Origin: Bacillota bacterium
GTDB taxonomy: Bacteria; Bacillota; Clostridia; Lachnospirales; Cellulosilyticaceae
Direction: 5' to 3'
Length of the DNA stretch: 64,000 nucleotides
Assembly: GCA_023436395.1 (NCBI GenBank)
Contig: JAEZJJ010000115.1
Span: forward strand, 1-64,000
The notes under the pieces were generated by a model. That model was not told the origin of the DNA, did not search any database, and saw nothing but the letters and a program-made list of their open reading frames with translations. Positions within the stretch are counted from its first letter, which is position 1; each line of letters opens with the position of its first letter. The position numbers were made by a program, and so were the translations under genes. This document shows positions 42,104 through 52,023 of the stretch, piece by piece.

Positions 42104-44752
42104 CTATTTTACAGCTAGCCAATTTTCACCTTGATGAACATCCACCAAAAGTGGAACACATAGGTCAGCTGCATGTTCCATCTCTTCCTTTAAAATTTTC
42201 TTAACAATCTCAACTTCCTCTTTATGGGTTTCTATTAAGAGTTCATCATGAACTGTTAAAATAAGCTTAGATCTTAAGTTGCTTTCATTAAGCTTACGGT
42301 GCACACGAATCATGGCTATCTTAATAATATCTGCAGAAGTTCCCTGAATAGGTGTATTCATAGCTACACGTTTCCCAAACTCTCGCATGTTATAATTGCT
42401 TGCTAATATTTCTGGTATTTCTCGTTTACGATGATAAAGGGTTTCAACATATCCATTTTGCATTGCAAAATCAATAATTTCTTCCAAATAAGATTTAATA
42501 CAAGGATACTTATCAAAATAACCCTCTATATATTTTTGAGCTTCTTTTTGACTAATCTTAAGGTCTTCTGATAGTGCAAAGGCACTAATACCATATACAA
42601 TTCCAAAGTTGACCGCTTTAGCATTACTACGCTGTAAACTCGTTACTTCTTCAAAAGGTACATGAAATACTTGTGAAGCAGTTAATGCATGGATATCTAT
42701 ATTCTCCTTGAATGCTTTAATAAGGGTATGATCTCCTGACATATGTGCAAGTACGCGTAATTCAATTTGTGAGTAATCCCCATCTAGAAAAATATACTCT
42801 TCAGAACTTGGTACAAATAACTGACGTATTTTTTTACCCATTTCAAATTTAACAGGAATATTTTGCAAATTAGGTTCTGTACTACTAAGACGTCCTGTAG
42901 CTGTAATTGTTTGATTAAAAGTAGAATGAATCTTATTTTGATCGGTTAATACATTGAGCAGTCCATCTACATAAGTAGACTTTAGTTTAGCATATTGACG
43001 ATATTCTAGTATTTGTTCTACGATCGGATAATCATTTTTTAGTGTTTCTAATACTTCAGCGGCAGTAGAATAACCTGTTTTTGTCTTCTTAGCACACGGA
43101 ATCCCTAATTTTTCAAATAAAATAGTACCTAGCTGCTTGGGCGAATTAATATTAAAATTTTCTCCTGCTTTTTCATAAATAGACTCTGTCAATTTATCTA
43201 ATAAAGCTTGTAATTCTTCTCCATAATTTCTAAGACCTATAGGGTCTACCTTAATTCCTTGGACTTCCATATCAAACAATACATCAATAAGTGGCATTTC
43301 AATATCATAGAACAATCTTGTCATATTTTGAGCTTGAAGTTCTTCTTTCATTGCTTCTGCTACATGTAGCGCAACATAGGCACGTTTTCCTATATTTTCC
43401 ATCCTTTTAATCTTTTCTAATGACAACCAAGTTTTCTGAGATTTACCTTTTCCTAATATACCTTCAAGACTTATTATACTTTGCTTATTTAAGAAGAGTT
43501 CTTCTAATTCAGCCAAATCATAACTTTTATTAGTTGGATGTAATAAATAAGCTGAAATAAATGTATCAAAACAAACACCATTTAACCCTTGTCCTACTTT
43601 TAGTAATTCATGTTTGAAAACTTTAGAGTCATGTATAATTTTTTGATAAGTGGCACTTTCCAAGAATTCAATTAATAGTTCTTTACATTCATGGTCTGTT
43701 AAGTCCCATTCACTATATCCTATCTCTTGTTCGGTAGAGACTCCTAATCCCAATGTATTATCGTCTATAAAATAAGCAACTCCTATTTTATTCTCTTTAG
43801 CATCTATTAAAAATTTCTTAAATTCTTTCTCATCCCACTCATTTACTTGGATTTCATCTATAGCTTTAGGAGAGTTGTTTGTTTCTTTAGGTAATTTATT
43901 AAGAATAGATTTAAGTTCTAATTCTCTAAACAAAATAGTTGCTTCATCATCTAACGCTAAGTTAAATTCAAAATCTGACCATTCATATACTAAAGGCACA
44001 TCACAAACAATAGTAGCAAGCATTTTACTATCTCTTGCATCTTGAGCATAGTTTGATAAATTCTCCTTGAGTTTCTTCTGTGTAATTTTATCTAATTGAT
44101 TTAACAGGTTTTCAATGCTACCATATTCCTTAATGAGCTTTATTGCTGTTTTTTCACCAATACCAGGTACTCCTTTAATATTATCTGATGGATCTCCCAT
44201 TAACCCTTTAACATCTACAAATGCTATTGGAGATACTCCATACGCCTTCTCTACATCTTTTGCAAAAAAGCTTTCAATTTCTGTACCTGTTTTTTTTGTA
44301 CGTGGAATTTTAATTTCAATGTATTCTGAAGTAATTTGGAATAAATCTCTATCTCCTGACACTACAGTGACTTGCATATTATCCTTTTCACCTGCTTTAG
44401 CTAAGGTTCCTAATACATCATCTGCCTCAAAGCCTTCTTTCTCGATAATATGAATATGCATAGCTCTTAATACTTTTTTAATAAGTGGTATTTGAGCTCT
44501 TAACTCTTCTGGCATGCCTTTACGATTGCCTTTATACTCTGCGGAAAATTCATGTCTAAATGTTGGTACACTTAAATCAAAAGTAACTCCTAAATAATCT
44601 GGTTTTTCCTTTTCTATAATACTAAGCATCATATTTAAAAAGCCAAATACCGCATTAGTGTACTGACCACTTTTATTTGTCAATAAAGGCACCCCATAAA
44701 AGGCACGGTTGGCAATACTATGCCCATCAAATAATAATAATTTTTGTTTCAT
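42104..44752 (-). CDS. polA: DNA polymerase I
   Basis: An 882-residue repair/Okazaki polymerase. The 5' nuclease domain (about 1-290) contains LLFDGHSIANRAFYG, VSGDRDLFQI and GVPGIGEKTAIKL. The middle domain (about 300-470) has the 3'-5' exonuclease fold but lacks the DxE metal ligands (the segment reads GVAYFIDDN), so proofreading is probably absent, as in other Firmicute Pol I. The polymerase domain has motif A DGDYSQIELRVLAH, motif B RSNAKAVNFGIVYG and motif C VHDELL. The ATG at 44752 is preceded by GATGAGGTG; an in-frame ATG at 44764 is less well placed. Confidence 0.96.
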   Translation of the reverse strand: MKQKLLLFDGHSIANRAFYGVPLLTNKSGQYTNAVFGFLNMMLSIIEKEKPDYLGVTFDLSVPTFRHEFSAEYKGNRKGMPEELRAQIPLIKKVLRAMHIHIIEKEGFEADDVLGTLAKAGEKDNMQVTVVSGDRDLFQITSEYIEIKIPRTKKTGTEIESFFAKDVEKAYGVSPIAFVDVKGLMGDPSDNIKGVPGIGEKTAIKLIKEYGSIENLLNQLDKITQKKLKENLSNYAQDARDSKMLATIVCDVPLVYEWSDFEFNLALDDEATILFRELELKSILNKLPKETNNSPKAIDEIQVNEWDEKEFKKFLIDAKENKIGVAYFIDDNTLGLGVSTEQEIGYSEWDLTDHECKELLIEFLESATYQKIIHDSKVFKHELLKVGQGLNGVCFDTFISAYLLHPTNKSYDLAELEELFLNKQSIISLEGILGKGKSQKTWLSLEKIKRMENIGKRAYVALHVAEAMKEELQAQNMTRLFYDIEMPLIDVLFDMEVQGIKVDPIGLRNYGEELQALLDKLTESIYEKAGENFNINSPKQLGTILFEKLGIPCAKKTKTGYSTAAEVLETLKNDYPIVEQILEYRQYAKLKSTYVDGLLNVLTDQNKIHSTFNQTITATGRLSSTEPNLQNIPVKFEMGKKIRQLFVPSSEEYIFLDGDYSQIELRVLAHMSGDHTLIKAFKENIDIHALTASQVFHVPFEEVTSLQRSNAKAVNFGIVYGISAFALSEDLKISQKEAQKYIEGYFDKYPCIKSYLEEIIDFAMQNGYVETLYHRKREIPEILASNYNMREFGKRVAMNTPIQGTSADIIKIAMIRVHRKLNESNLRSKLILTVHDELLIETHKEEVEIVKKILKEEMEHAADLCVPLLVDVHQGENWLAVK

Positions 44753-44886
44753 ATAGCACCTCATCTATTTGTTTTAAGATAGTATAACATATTTTTCCTC
44801 ATCTCGTTATATAAACCTTCCTTTATAGTATACCCTATATACTATTTATTTACAGTCATTATTAAATGAATTTTAGGTTTTTGCAC

Positions 44887-44925
44887 AAAAATAGACCCAT
44901 CTACTTACCATTAGATTGGGTCTAT
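44887..44925 (-). terminator. Rho-independent terminator after recO
   Basis: On the minus strand ATAGACCCAATCTA and TAGATGGGTCTAT form a 13-bp stem with one bulged A and an 8-base loop, followed by TTTTG. It ends the yqfC-to-recO transcript just before the polA promoter region. Confidence 0.8.
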
Positions 44926-44926
44926 C

Positions 44927-45679
44927 TTATAGCACTTCTAATTTACTAATAAAATCAATAGTTTTAAAAGTCTTATCCACATAGTAAGAAACATATCGAT
45001 CCCCTACTAAATCTAGTTCCTTTTGTATCAATACGCTTATTTCAAAATGGTAAAGTTGTTTTAAATTTGAATTTAAAATATACTGTAAAGTATAGAGCGT
45101 AGAATAACTAATATTTATAACATCTACATATCCACTTTTACATTTTTTGCATACAAGTCCACCTGCTTCTGCTGAAAAATAATATTTATCGCATTTTTCT
45201 TCTATTACACCACACTCAGTACAAGCTGAAAGCTGTGGCATAAAACCTAATAACCCTAAAGCTCTTATTTCATAGACACGCCTAATTTGTTTATAACGAT
45301 CTGAAGTTTTATTTAAAGCTTGTAAAGTTACTAGTGTTAATTTTAATAATTCTTGTTGGGGAAGTCCTGGTTGTGTTACATGATGAATAAATTCCATGAT
45401 ATAACTCGCATAACTTAAGGTAGTTATATCTTTTCTAATATTATGGAACATTTCTATCAAATCTACAGCTACTAATCGATATGTATCCTTATAAGATGTC
45501 AACATAAAGTCACCATATACAAACAATTGAGTTCCAGAGGCAAACCCCTTTTCTACTTTCTTTGCTCTTGGTGCAATAGCTTGAATACGACCTAATTCTT
45601 TTGTAAAGAGAGTGATATATTTATCACTCTCTCCTACAATATATTCTTTTATCACTAATGCCTTCGTTTTTATAATCAT
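44927..45679 (-). CDS. recO: DNA repair protein RecO
   Basis: A 250-residue recombination mediator that helps load RecA on SSB-coated DNA with RecR. An OB-fold N-terminal domain (TKALVIKEYIVGESDKYITLFTKE) is followed by a helical domain. A four-cysteine zinc finger is present: CTEC at about residue 154 and CKKC at about residue 177. It lies 7 bases after the short yqzL gene, the standard era-yqzL-recO order. Confidence 0.94.
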   Translation of the reverse strand: MIIKTKALVIKEYIVGESDKYITLFTKELGRIQAIAPRAKKVEKGFASGTQLFVYGDFMLTSYKDTYRLVAVDLIEMFHNIRKDITTLSYASYIMEFIHHVTQPGLPQQELLKLTLVTLQALNKTSDRYKQIRRVYEIRALGLLGFMPQLSACTECGVIEEKCDKYYFSAEAGGLVCKKCKSGYVDVINISYSTLYTLQYILNSNLKQLYHFEISVLIQKELDLVGDRYVSYYVDKTFKTIDFISKLEVL

Positions 45680-45686
45680 GTTACAA

Positions 45687-45824
45687 TTATCCTACCTCAT
45701 GTGTTCGCTTAGGCAATCTTCTGCCTTCACTATAATCTTTATACTCTCTCTCATAAGCCTTATAGTTCATATACGCATCAATATTTCCTGTTGTCATAAA
45801 ATAACTCCAAAATTCCTGTAACAT
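45687..45824 (-). CDS. yqzL: YqzL family microprotein
   Basis: A 45-residue protein, MLQEFWSYFMTTGNIDAYM then a lysine/glutamate/tyrosine-rich tail ending RLPKRTHEVG. It matches YqzL of Bacillus in length, in the F-W-x-x-F-x-x-T-G-N-I-x-x-Y pattern, and in its place between era and recO. The start ATG at 45824 has AGGGGG upstream. It has no known function and no membrane segment. It is easily missed because of its size. Confidence 0.85.
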   Translation of the reverse strand: MLQEFWSYFMTTGNIDAYMNYKAYEREYKDYSEGRRLPKRTHEVG

Positions 45825-45920
45825 TTTATAACCCCCTATTGGTTGATTTATAATTAAGTTACGCAATTTTTGTAAAGCTATCCTACAAAAAAACTACCAA
45901 TTTGAAAGGCCTTGACATTT

Positions 45921-46829
45921 TTACATTAGGTCTCTTTTGTTATAACCATAATTTTTGATCAGAAAATCACTATCTCTCCAGTTCTTTTTAACCTTTACCC
46001 AAAGGGTTAGGTAAATTTTTGAACCTAATAGACGTTCTATATCATAACGTGCTTTAGATCCTATAGATTTGATCATCTGTCCTTGTTTACCAATAATGAT
46101 ACGTTTATGAGATTCTCTTTCACAGACAATAGTTGCTTCAATATCTACAATATCTCCTTCGCCACGTTTCTTCATTGTCTCGATTTCTATAGCAATACCA
46201 TGTGGTATTTCTTTATCTAATAGATGAAGCGCTTTTTCTCTAATGATTTCAGCCACAATTTGGCGTTCTGGCTGATCAGTAAGCATGTCACTTGGGAAAA
46301 ATTGTGGCCCCTCTGGTAAATAAGCTGGCATACACTTTAGGATGGCATCTAAATTTGTATTTTCATAAGCAGAAATGGGAATGATCTCCTTAAAATCATA
46401 AGCACTACGATAAGCTTCTATTGTCTTGAGTACCGTTTCCTTTGAAACACTATCAATTTTATTAATACATAGAAAAACCGGTGTTGTTACATTTTTTAAA
46501 CGTGCAATGATTTCCTCATCCGTTTTTCCAATAAAAGGCTCTGCTTCTACAAGATAAAATATAGCATCCACCTCATTTAAAGTGGTCATTGCTGATTTTA
46601 CCATAAACTCTCCTAATTTATTTTTAGGTGTATGAATACCTGGTGTATCAATAAAAACTGCTTGATAGTTCTTTGTTGTTAATACCGTTTGAATACGATT
46701 ACGTGTTGTTTGTGGCTTATTTGACATAATAGCCACTTTCTCACCAATAAGCTTGTTCATTAAAGTGGATTTCCCTACATTGGGACGTCCTATAATAGAC
46801 ACAAAACCTGATCTAAATGTTTCTCTCAT
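45921..46829 (-). CDS. era: GTPase Era
   Basis: A 302-residue ribosome-assembly GTPase that binds 16S rRNA. G motifs: G1 GRPNVGKST (residues 14-22), G3 DTPGIHTP, G4 NKID and G5 SAYEN. The C-terminal KH RNA-binding domain has GKQGQMIKSIGSKAR. AGGAGG precedes the ATG. It follows cdd by 18 bases. Confidence 0.97.
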   Translation of the reverse strand: MRETFRSGFVSIIGRPNVGKSTLMNKLIGEKVAIMSNKPQTTRNRIQTVLTTKNYQAVFIDTPGIHTPKNKLGEFMVKSAMTTLNEVDAIFYLVEAEPFIGKTDEEIIARLKNVTTPVFLCINKIDSVSKETVLKTIEAYRSAYDFKEIIPISAYENTNLDAILKCMPAYLPEGPQFFPSDMLTDQPERQIVAEIIREKALHLLDKEIPHGIAIEIETMKKRGEGDIVDIEATIVCERESHKRIIIGKQGQMIKSIGSKARYDIERLLGSKIYLTLWVKVKKNWRDSDFLIKNYGYNKRDLM

Positions 46830-46847
46830 CTTTTCCTCCTAGGAGCA

Positions 46848-47255
46848 TTATTGCTCTTCATTAAATAAATCTGCCTTAGTAAAAGCATAAGGAAATATTT
46901 CTGCAAATGGAATAACCTTGATTTCTCCTTTTGCATTTTCAAAAATAAACTCTCCCTCACTCATAAACTCTGATATAACTTGTCTACAAATGCCGCAAGG
47001 ATACGTGAATTCATTATTACTACCTACAATTGCAATTGCTACTATTTCATGTTTTCCCTCTGATACGGCTTTAAATATAGCAGTACGTTCTGCACAATTA
47101 GTTGCACCGTAAGAAGCATTTTCCACGTTACACCCGGTATATATTTTACCACTTTTCATCAATATAGCTGCCCCTACTTTAAATTTTGAATAGGGTACAT
47201 AAGCCTTTTCCTTTGCTTCATGTGCTTTTGATAATAATTCTTTATATTGTTTCAT
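46848..47255 (-). CDS. cdd: Cytidine deaminase
   Basis: A 135-residue homotetrameric-type cytidine deaminase converting cytidine or deoxycytidine to the uridine forms. The zinc site is in CNVENASYGATNCAERTAI (Cys and Glu) and PCGICRQVISEF (PCxxC). Three ATGs are close; the one at 47255 is best spaced from AGAGG. It lies between ybeY and era. The dgkA gene that usually lies between ybeY and cdd in Firmicutes is absent. Confidence 0.95.
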   Translation of the reverse strand: MKQYKELLSKAHEAKEKAYVPYSKFKVGAAILMKSGKIYTGCNVENASYGATNCAERTAIFKAVSEGKHEIVAIAIVGSNNEFTYPCGICRQVISEFMSEGEFIFENAKGEIKVIPFAEIFPYAFTKADLFNEEQ

Positions 47256-47267
47256 GCTCATCATCCT

Positions 47268-47780
47268 CTATCTTAATATGGAAAGACATTGTAACACATC
47301 TTCTTGCTTCTTTGCCATATTTTTTTCATCTTCTTCTGTCATGTGATCATAACCTAATAAATGGAACATACTATGTGCAACTAAAAAGCAGACTTCTCGT
47401 TCTAAAGAATGACCATAACTTTCTGCTTGTTCCTTGGCCTTATCTACACATAAGATAATATCACCTAACATGACTTCTTCCGTATCATAATTGATACAAC
47501 TGACCAAATCAAGTTTGTCCCAATTAATATACCCAATAACTTCAGGGGCTATTTGAGGAAAAGAAAGTACATCTGTCGCTCTATCTATTTGACGATGTGC
47601 TTTATTAATCTCTTGAATTGTATTTAAATCAACTACAGATAAACTTATTTCTACTTCATAAGGTACTCTTTCTTCCTCTAAGCATTGATTAATAACAGCC
47701 TTTACTTTGTCTAATAATACTTCTTGTTCTTCAAAAAAATTCACTTCATCTTCTAAATATAATGTCACTTTATTTTTCAT
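47268..47780 (-). CDS. ybeY: Endoribonuclease YbeY (rRNA maturation factor)
   Basis: A 170-residue zinc hydrolase that trims 16S rRNA 3' ends and takes part in ribosome quality control. The signature HSMFHLLGYDH (HxxxHxxxxxH) holds the three zinc ligands, and DRATDVLSFP is the upstream conserved segment. The start is uncertain: the ATG at 47780 overlaps pgpH by 11 bases and abuts its AAAGGA site, while a GTG at 47768 just after the pgpH stop is better spaced and gives MTLYLEDE. Confidence 0.93.
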   Translation of the reverse strand: MKNKVTLYLEDEVNFFEEQEVLLDKVKAVINQCLEEERVPYEVEISLSVVDLNTIQEINKAHRQIDRATDVLSFPQIAPEVIGYINWDKLDLVSCINYDTEEVMLGDIILCVDKAKEQAESYGHSLEREVCFLVAHSMFHLLGYDHMTEEDEKNMAKKQEDVLQCLSILR

Positions 47781-49800
47781 TCCTTTCTGGATAAGCAATA
47801 CGTTGATGATACATACCTGTCAGCATTTTAGTAAAAGACTCAATAATTTTATCAATATCAGATATGTATAATTCACACTCATCTAATTCACCTTCATCAA
47901 GTTTCTGTTTGACCATTTTTCTCACTACAGACTCAATTGTCAATTCTTTACCCAATCTATCTTGCATTGACCTTACCGTAGCTTCTACTACATCTGCTAA
48001 CATAACAAGTGCTACTTCTTTTGTCTTAGGTTTTGGTCCTTGATATTTGAAATCTTCCTCAAAAACTTCTCCACTTAAATCCTCTTTTGCCTTTATATAA
48101 AAGTATTGCATGGTACTTGTTCCATGATGCTGACAAATCATATCTTTTATATATTGTGGTAAATGATATTCCTCCGCCAGTCTCAATCCTTCTGTAACAT
48201 GGGAAAGGATTACAGAATAACTTTCTTGAGGTGTCATATAATCATGAGGATTACTAACTCCTTGATTTTCCTTAAAATAAGTACTACAAGTCAGTTTTCC
48301 TATATCATGGTAGTAACCTCCCACCCTTGCCATTAGAGGGTTAGCATTAATAGCATCTGCTGCACTTTCAGCTAAATTTGCTACTAATAAACTATGATAA
48401 TAGGTCCCTGTTGCCTCTAATAAGAGACGCTTTAGAATAGGCTGATTAGGATTCGTCATCTCTAATAACTGCATGGGGGTTATAAATCCAAATAAAGATT
48501 CTAAAGCAGGTAGTGCGCCAACTACTGTTACTACAGAAATAACGCCAATAATAAATGCCACTAAAGCTTGCGAAATAACAGAGATATTCACCTCTGAGCC
48601 TACAAAAAGTTTAAAACCTAAATAAGTAAATAACTGAATCAATCCTAAATACAAACCATTCATTACTGTTTTTGTACGCTCTTCCATACGCGTTACAATA
48701 AAAATGCTTGTAATACCAGAAATAATAAAGTACATGACAAATAAAATATCACCTTTAAAAATAGTAGTAGCGAAAATAATAATAAGTGTTTGTACAAATG
48801 CAGCAACAATAGGCCCTATAGCAAAAGCAATAATCATACAGGGTACAGCTAATGGCATATAGACAAAAGAAACACCAATCATTCCTCTTACAACTAAAAT
48901 GCTTAGGGTATAGACACTTAAAATAAGGCATAGTGGACGTTGTTCTTTCATTTTTAAGCTATATCCACTTTTAATAAATTTGAAACTTAAAAAAATCATT
49001 AAAATCATTAAAATCAAAATGCCACTATATTGCCTATACTGCGTTGCTTTATCTGTATCTAAATAACCTACCTTTTCTAAAAGTTTGTAAGTCTCCTCAG
49101 TTACCTTTAACCCTTTTTCTATAATCTTTTCTTGTGCAAGTACATATACAGGATCTACTTTATCACTCTCTATTTTTTTTAATTCATTAGTAGCTGCTTC
49201 ATCCTCAACAACATTAGGTGCTAAAACAGTATTAATAATATCTTGAGCAATTTTTTTCATTGGAACACTTAAATCAGTTTGATCTACAGCATTTCTCACA
49301 TCACTTATTTTATTACTATTTTCTACCGAAATGCCTCTAGCAAAAATATCACTTGCAATATTTATACAAACATCCTTTACATATACAAGTTCGTTACTTG
49401 ATGAAGTAAGTAGTGTTTCATACTGCTCATTGTATAGTCCAATAGGTGATCGCCCACTTAAGACTTCTACTTCTGTCTTTTCTAACGTAGTAGCTATATC
49501 TGAATTTTGAATACTCATTACAGCTTCAAATAGTTTTTCAATATTGCCAATTGCCTTCTCCTGTACTGCACTATCTTTTTTATAAATTGGTTCTACACTT
49601 GCAGCAGCTAAAATACGTAAACGATTTGTAGCAATCTCATTCTCTACTTGAAAGGGTGCATATACTGTTTCCTTTGCAATCTCTCCAATTTGCAAAGATA
49701 CTTTTTTTGTAAAAAAATTCCCCGAAATAACTGAAATAAATGTTGCCATTAAGGCCAATGCTAAAAAGGCAAGCCACCCATATTTTCCTCTCTTCATCAT
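47770..49800 (-). CDS. pgpH: 7TM-HD family cyclic di-AMP phosphodiesterase PgpH (YqfF)
   Basis: A 676-residue membrane protein. It has one N-terminal helix, a large extracytoplasmic 7TMR-HDED domain (about residues 35-250), seven membrane helices (about 255-460) and a cytoplasmic HD hydrolase domain with HDIGKL at residues 498-503, SHVTEGLRLA and CQHHGT. PgpH homologues hydrolyse c-di-AMP to pApA and thereby affect osmotic and wall physiology. The conserved phoH-pgpH-ybeY order supports the call. The extracellular domain may sense an unknown ligand. Confidence 0.93.
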   Translation of the reverse strand: MMKRGKYGWLAFLALALMATFISVISGNFFTKKVSLQIGEIAKETVYAPFQVENEIATNRLRILAAASVEPIYKKDSAVQEKAIGNIEKLFEAVMSIQNSDIATTLEKTEVEVLSGRSPIGLYNEQYETLLTSSSNELVYVKDVCINIASDIFARGISVENSNKISDVRNAVDQTDLSVPMKKIAQDIINTVLAPNVVEDEAATNELKKIESDKVDPVYVLAQEKIIEKGLKVTEETYKLLEKVGYLDTDKATQYRQYSGILILMILMIFLSFKFIKSGYSLKMKEQRPLCLILSVYTLSILVVRGMIGVSFVYMPLAVPCMIIAFAIGPIVAAFVQTLIIIFATTIFKGDILFVMYFIISGITSIFIVTRMEERTKTVMNGLYLGLIQLFTYLGFKLFVGSEVNISVISQALVAFIIGVISVVTVVGALPALESLFGFITPMQLLEMTNPNQPILKRLLLEATGTYYHSLLVANLAESAADAINANPLMARVGGYYHDIGKLTCSTYFKENQGVSNPHDYMTPQESYSVILSHVTEGLRLAEEYHLPQYIKDMICQHHGTSTMQYFYIKAKEDLSGEVFEEDFKYQGPKPKTKEVALVMLADVVEATVRSMQDRLGKELTIESVVRKMVKQKLDEGELDECELYISDIDKIIESFTKMLTGMYHQRIAYPERNEK

Positions 49801-49826
49801 TTATCCCCCCTTAGCGCCTATACTTT

Positions 49827-50792
49827 TTACTTATCCTTTTCACTTTCAAAAGCATCATAAGCCTCTACAATACGTTGTACAATAGGATGCCTTACAACAT
49901 CGGTTTTACTAAGATAAGAAAATCCTATGCCTTCTACCCCTTCTAAAATTTTCATAGCCACTTTTAAACCACTCATTTTCTCACTTGGTAAGTCAATTTG
50001 TGTTAAATCTCCAGTTATCACAACCTTTGAATTAAAACCTATACGTGTTAAAAACATTTTCATCTGAGGCGATGTCGTATTTTGAGCTTCATCTAATACA
50101 ATAAAAGCATTATTAAGGGTACGCCCTCTCATATAAGCAAGTGGTGCTACTTCAATCAGTCCTTTTTCCATATTCTTTTCAAAATGTTCCGGTCCCATAA
50201 TTTCAAATAAGGCATCATATAAAGGGCGCAAATAAGGATCTACCTTACTTTGCAAATCTCCAGGTAAAAATCCAAGCTTTTCTCCAGCCTCAATAGCTGG
50301 TCTTGTTAGAATAATTTTATTGACTTCATTTTTTCGAAAAGCATTAACTGCCATTGCCATAGCGAGATAGGTCTTACCTGTTCCTGCTGGACCAACACCA
50401 AAAACAACAACATTATTTTTTATGTTTTTAATATAGTCTAACTGACCAATTGTTTTGCACTTAATAGGCTTACCTAAATGTGTTAATATAACCACCTCTT
50501 GAGGCAATTCTACAAGTTTATCTTGGTGATGTTTATCCAAATTATCAAGTAAATATTTAACTCGCTGTATATCTATTTCTTCTTTTTTCTTAGAGGCTTT
50601 AAGAAGCTGCTTAAGTACTAGTAATGCTTGTTCAACCTGCACAAGTTCCCCTGCTACTTTAATTCTATCATTTCTTAAAACTATACTAACATTTAATGTC
50701 TTTTCTATTAGTATAAGATTTTCGTCAAATTGACCAAATATAGCACCTATATCATAAGCTGGTACTTCTAGCTCTTTTTCAATTCTGCTCAT
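49827..50792 (-). CDS. phoH: PhoH family ATPase
   Basis: A 321-residue P-loop ATPase. A short KH-like N-terminal region precedes the helicase-like PhoH domain, with Walker A GPAGTGKT at residues 134-141, Walker B FIVLDEAQNT and sensor-like VVITGDLTQIDLP. Adjacency to ybeY, era and pgpH suggests a role in RNA metabolism, but the activity is not fixed. AAAGGAG precedes the ATG. Confidence 0.95.
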   Translation of the reverse strand: MSRIEKELEVPAYDIGAIFGQFDENLILIEKTLNVSIVLRNDRIKVAGELVQVEQALLVLKQLLKASKKKEEIDIQRVKYLLDNLDKHHQDKLVELPQEVVILTHLGKPIKCKTIGQLDYIKNIKNNVVVFGVGPAGTGKTYLAMAMAVNAFRKNEVNKIILTRPAIEAGEKLGFLPGDLQSKVDPYLRPLYDALFEIMGPEHFEKNMEKGLIEVAPLAYMRGRTLNNAFIVLDEAQNTTSPQMKMFLTRIGFNSKVVITGDLTQIDLPSEKMSGLKVAMKILEGVEGIGFSYLSKTDVVRHPIVQRIVEAYDAFESEKDK

Positions 50793-50811
50793 GCTTTTCC
50801 TTCTCCTTTAT

Positions 50812-52011
50812 TTACTGAGTTGTACCATGATCTAAATTCAAGCGATAACCAATATCTTCTTGAGCAACAACATGTAATGTTCCAGTAATAGCATCTCCAG
50901 TTTTCTTAAAAAATGCTTCTCTTTTTATAATTTGTGCATTAGAATCTAAACTCTCTTCTATTTGCTTCCACAGATTACAAAGTAATTGATCCTTTGCCTC
51001 TTCTTCTGTCAAAGTATAGGGTACAGTTTTATATATCACTCTATCTTCAACCTCAATTGCAAAAGGTAGTGGAAACATTTTGCTGATTTTTAGTTGATGT
51101 AAAGTAATTTGCTTATCATATTTATTTTGTGGTACTTTGTCATTATAAATAGTAAAAGACTTATTAAAAAGTTTTACTGTCCATTTTTTACTAATTTTAT
51201 TTAAATAAATCTTCTTTTCATTCTGCAATGATAAGGTAGCACTTGCGGTATAAGTTGTCTTACCCTTTATCTGGGCCTTTGATGCCGTATAAAATAAAGT
51301 AGAATCCTCTTCCCCTATAGGCATTTCTCCAGCTACAAGAACTTCTCCCTTTTTTACAATATCCCCTATTTTTACAAGTGGCTTACCTCTCTTTACGGCT
51401 ATATATGTAATGAGTGCATCTCTTTTTGCAACTATTATTTTAGGTTTATCATTCTTTACACTCATTTCAGGCTTAGAGACAGACTCTGCTATGCGTACAA
51501 TCATTCGTGTTCCTTCATATGTAATGCCTGTCCAAACAATGTCTGGGTACTGTTGCAGTAAGTATGTCTCTGCCTCTCTTAGGTTCATTTTGCTTTTAAG
51601 TTTACCACTTTCATAGCCCTTTTCTTCTAAAGATTTAATAATATCCATACTATTAATACGTGTTGTACCTTCTACTTCAATTAACCACACAAAAGAAGAA
51701 AGAAACCATAACATCATGATAAAAACTAACATACCTCCCCAAAAAAGTCTACGTCTTTTATAACGGTTTATTGTAAAAGGTAGTCCTTTTTTTCTTATAA
51801 TCTTTATCCTGCAACGTGTTTTTTTAAGATCAGGTTTCATTCGTTTAAAATCACTAATAAGTGTTTTAAAACGTATCTTATTTTCTTCTTGTATGACATC
51901 CCACATAGAAATATGATGATGTAAAGCAAGATTAAGAAATCTGTTCAGTGCTTTACCACTTACTTCTACTATAACATACCCCTTTAAATAATGCCATAAT
52001 GATACAAACAA
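50812..52011 (-). CDS. yqfD: Sporulation protein YqfD
   Basis: A 399-residue protein anchored by one membrane helix (about residues 90-112), with a larger extracytoplasmic part. EVEGTTRINSMDIIKSL and WTGITYEGTRMIVRIAE are family segments. In Bacillus yqfD is expressed in the mother cell under SigE and is needed for sporulation in many Clostridia. The start is TTG at 52011 with AAGGAGGG before it. It follows yqfC by 12 bases. Confidence 0.92.
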   Translation of the reverse strand: MFVSLWHYLKGYVIVEVSGKALNRFLNLALHHHISMWDVIQEENKIRFKTLISDFKRMKPDLKKTRCRIKIIRKKGLPFTINRYKRRRLFWGGMLVFIMMLWFLSSFVWLIEVEGTTRINSMDIIKSLEEKGYESGKLKSKMNLREAETYLLQQYPDIVWTGITYEGTRMIVRIAESVSKPEMSVKNDKPKIIVAKRDALITYIAVKRGKPLVKIGDIVKKGEVLVAGEMPIGEEDSTLFYTASKAQIKGKTTYTASATLSLQNEKKIYLNKISKKWTVKLFNKSFTIYNDKVPQNKYDKQITLHQLKISKMFPLPFAIEVEDRVIYKTVPYTLTEEEAKDQLLCNLWKQIEESLDSNAQIIKREAFFKKTGDAITGTLHVVAQEDIGYRLNLDHGTTQ

Positions 52012-52023
52012 AGTATTCCCTCC

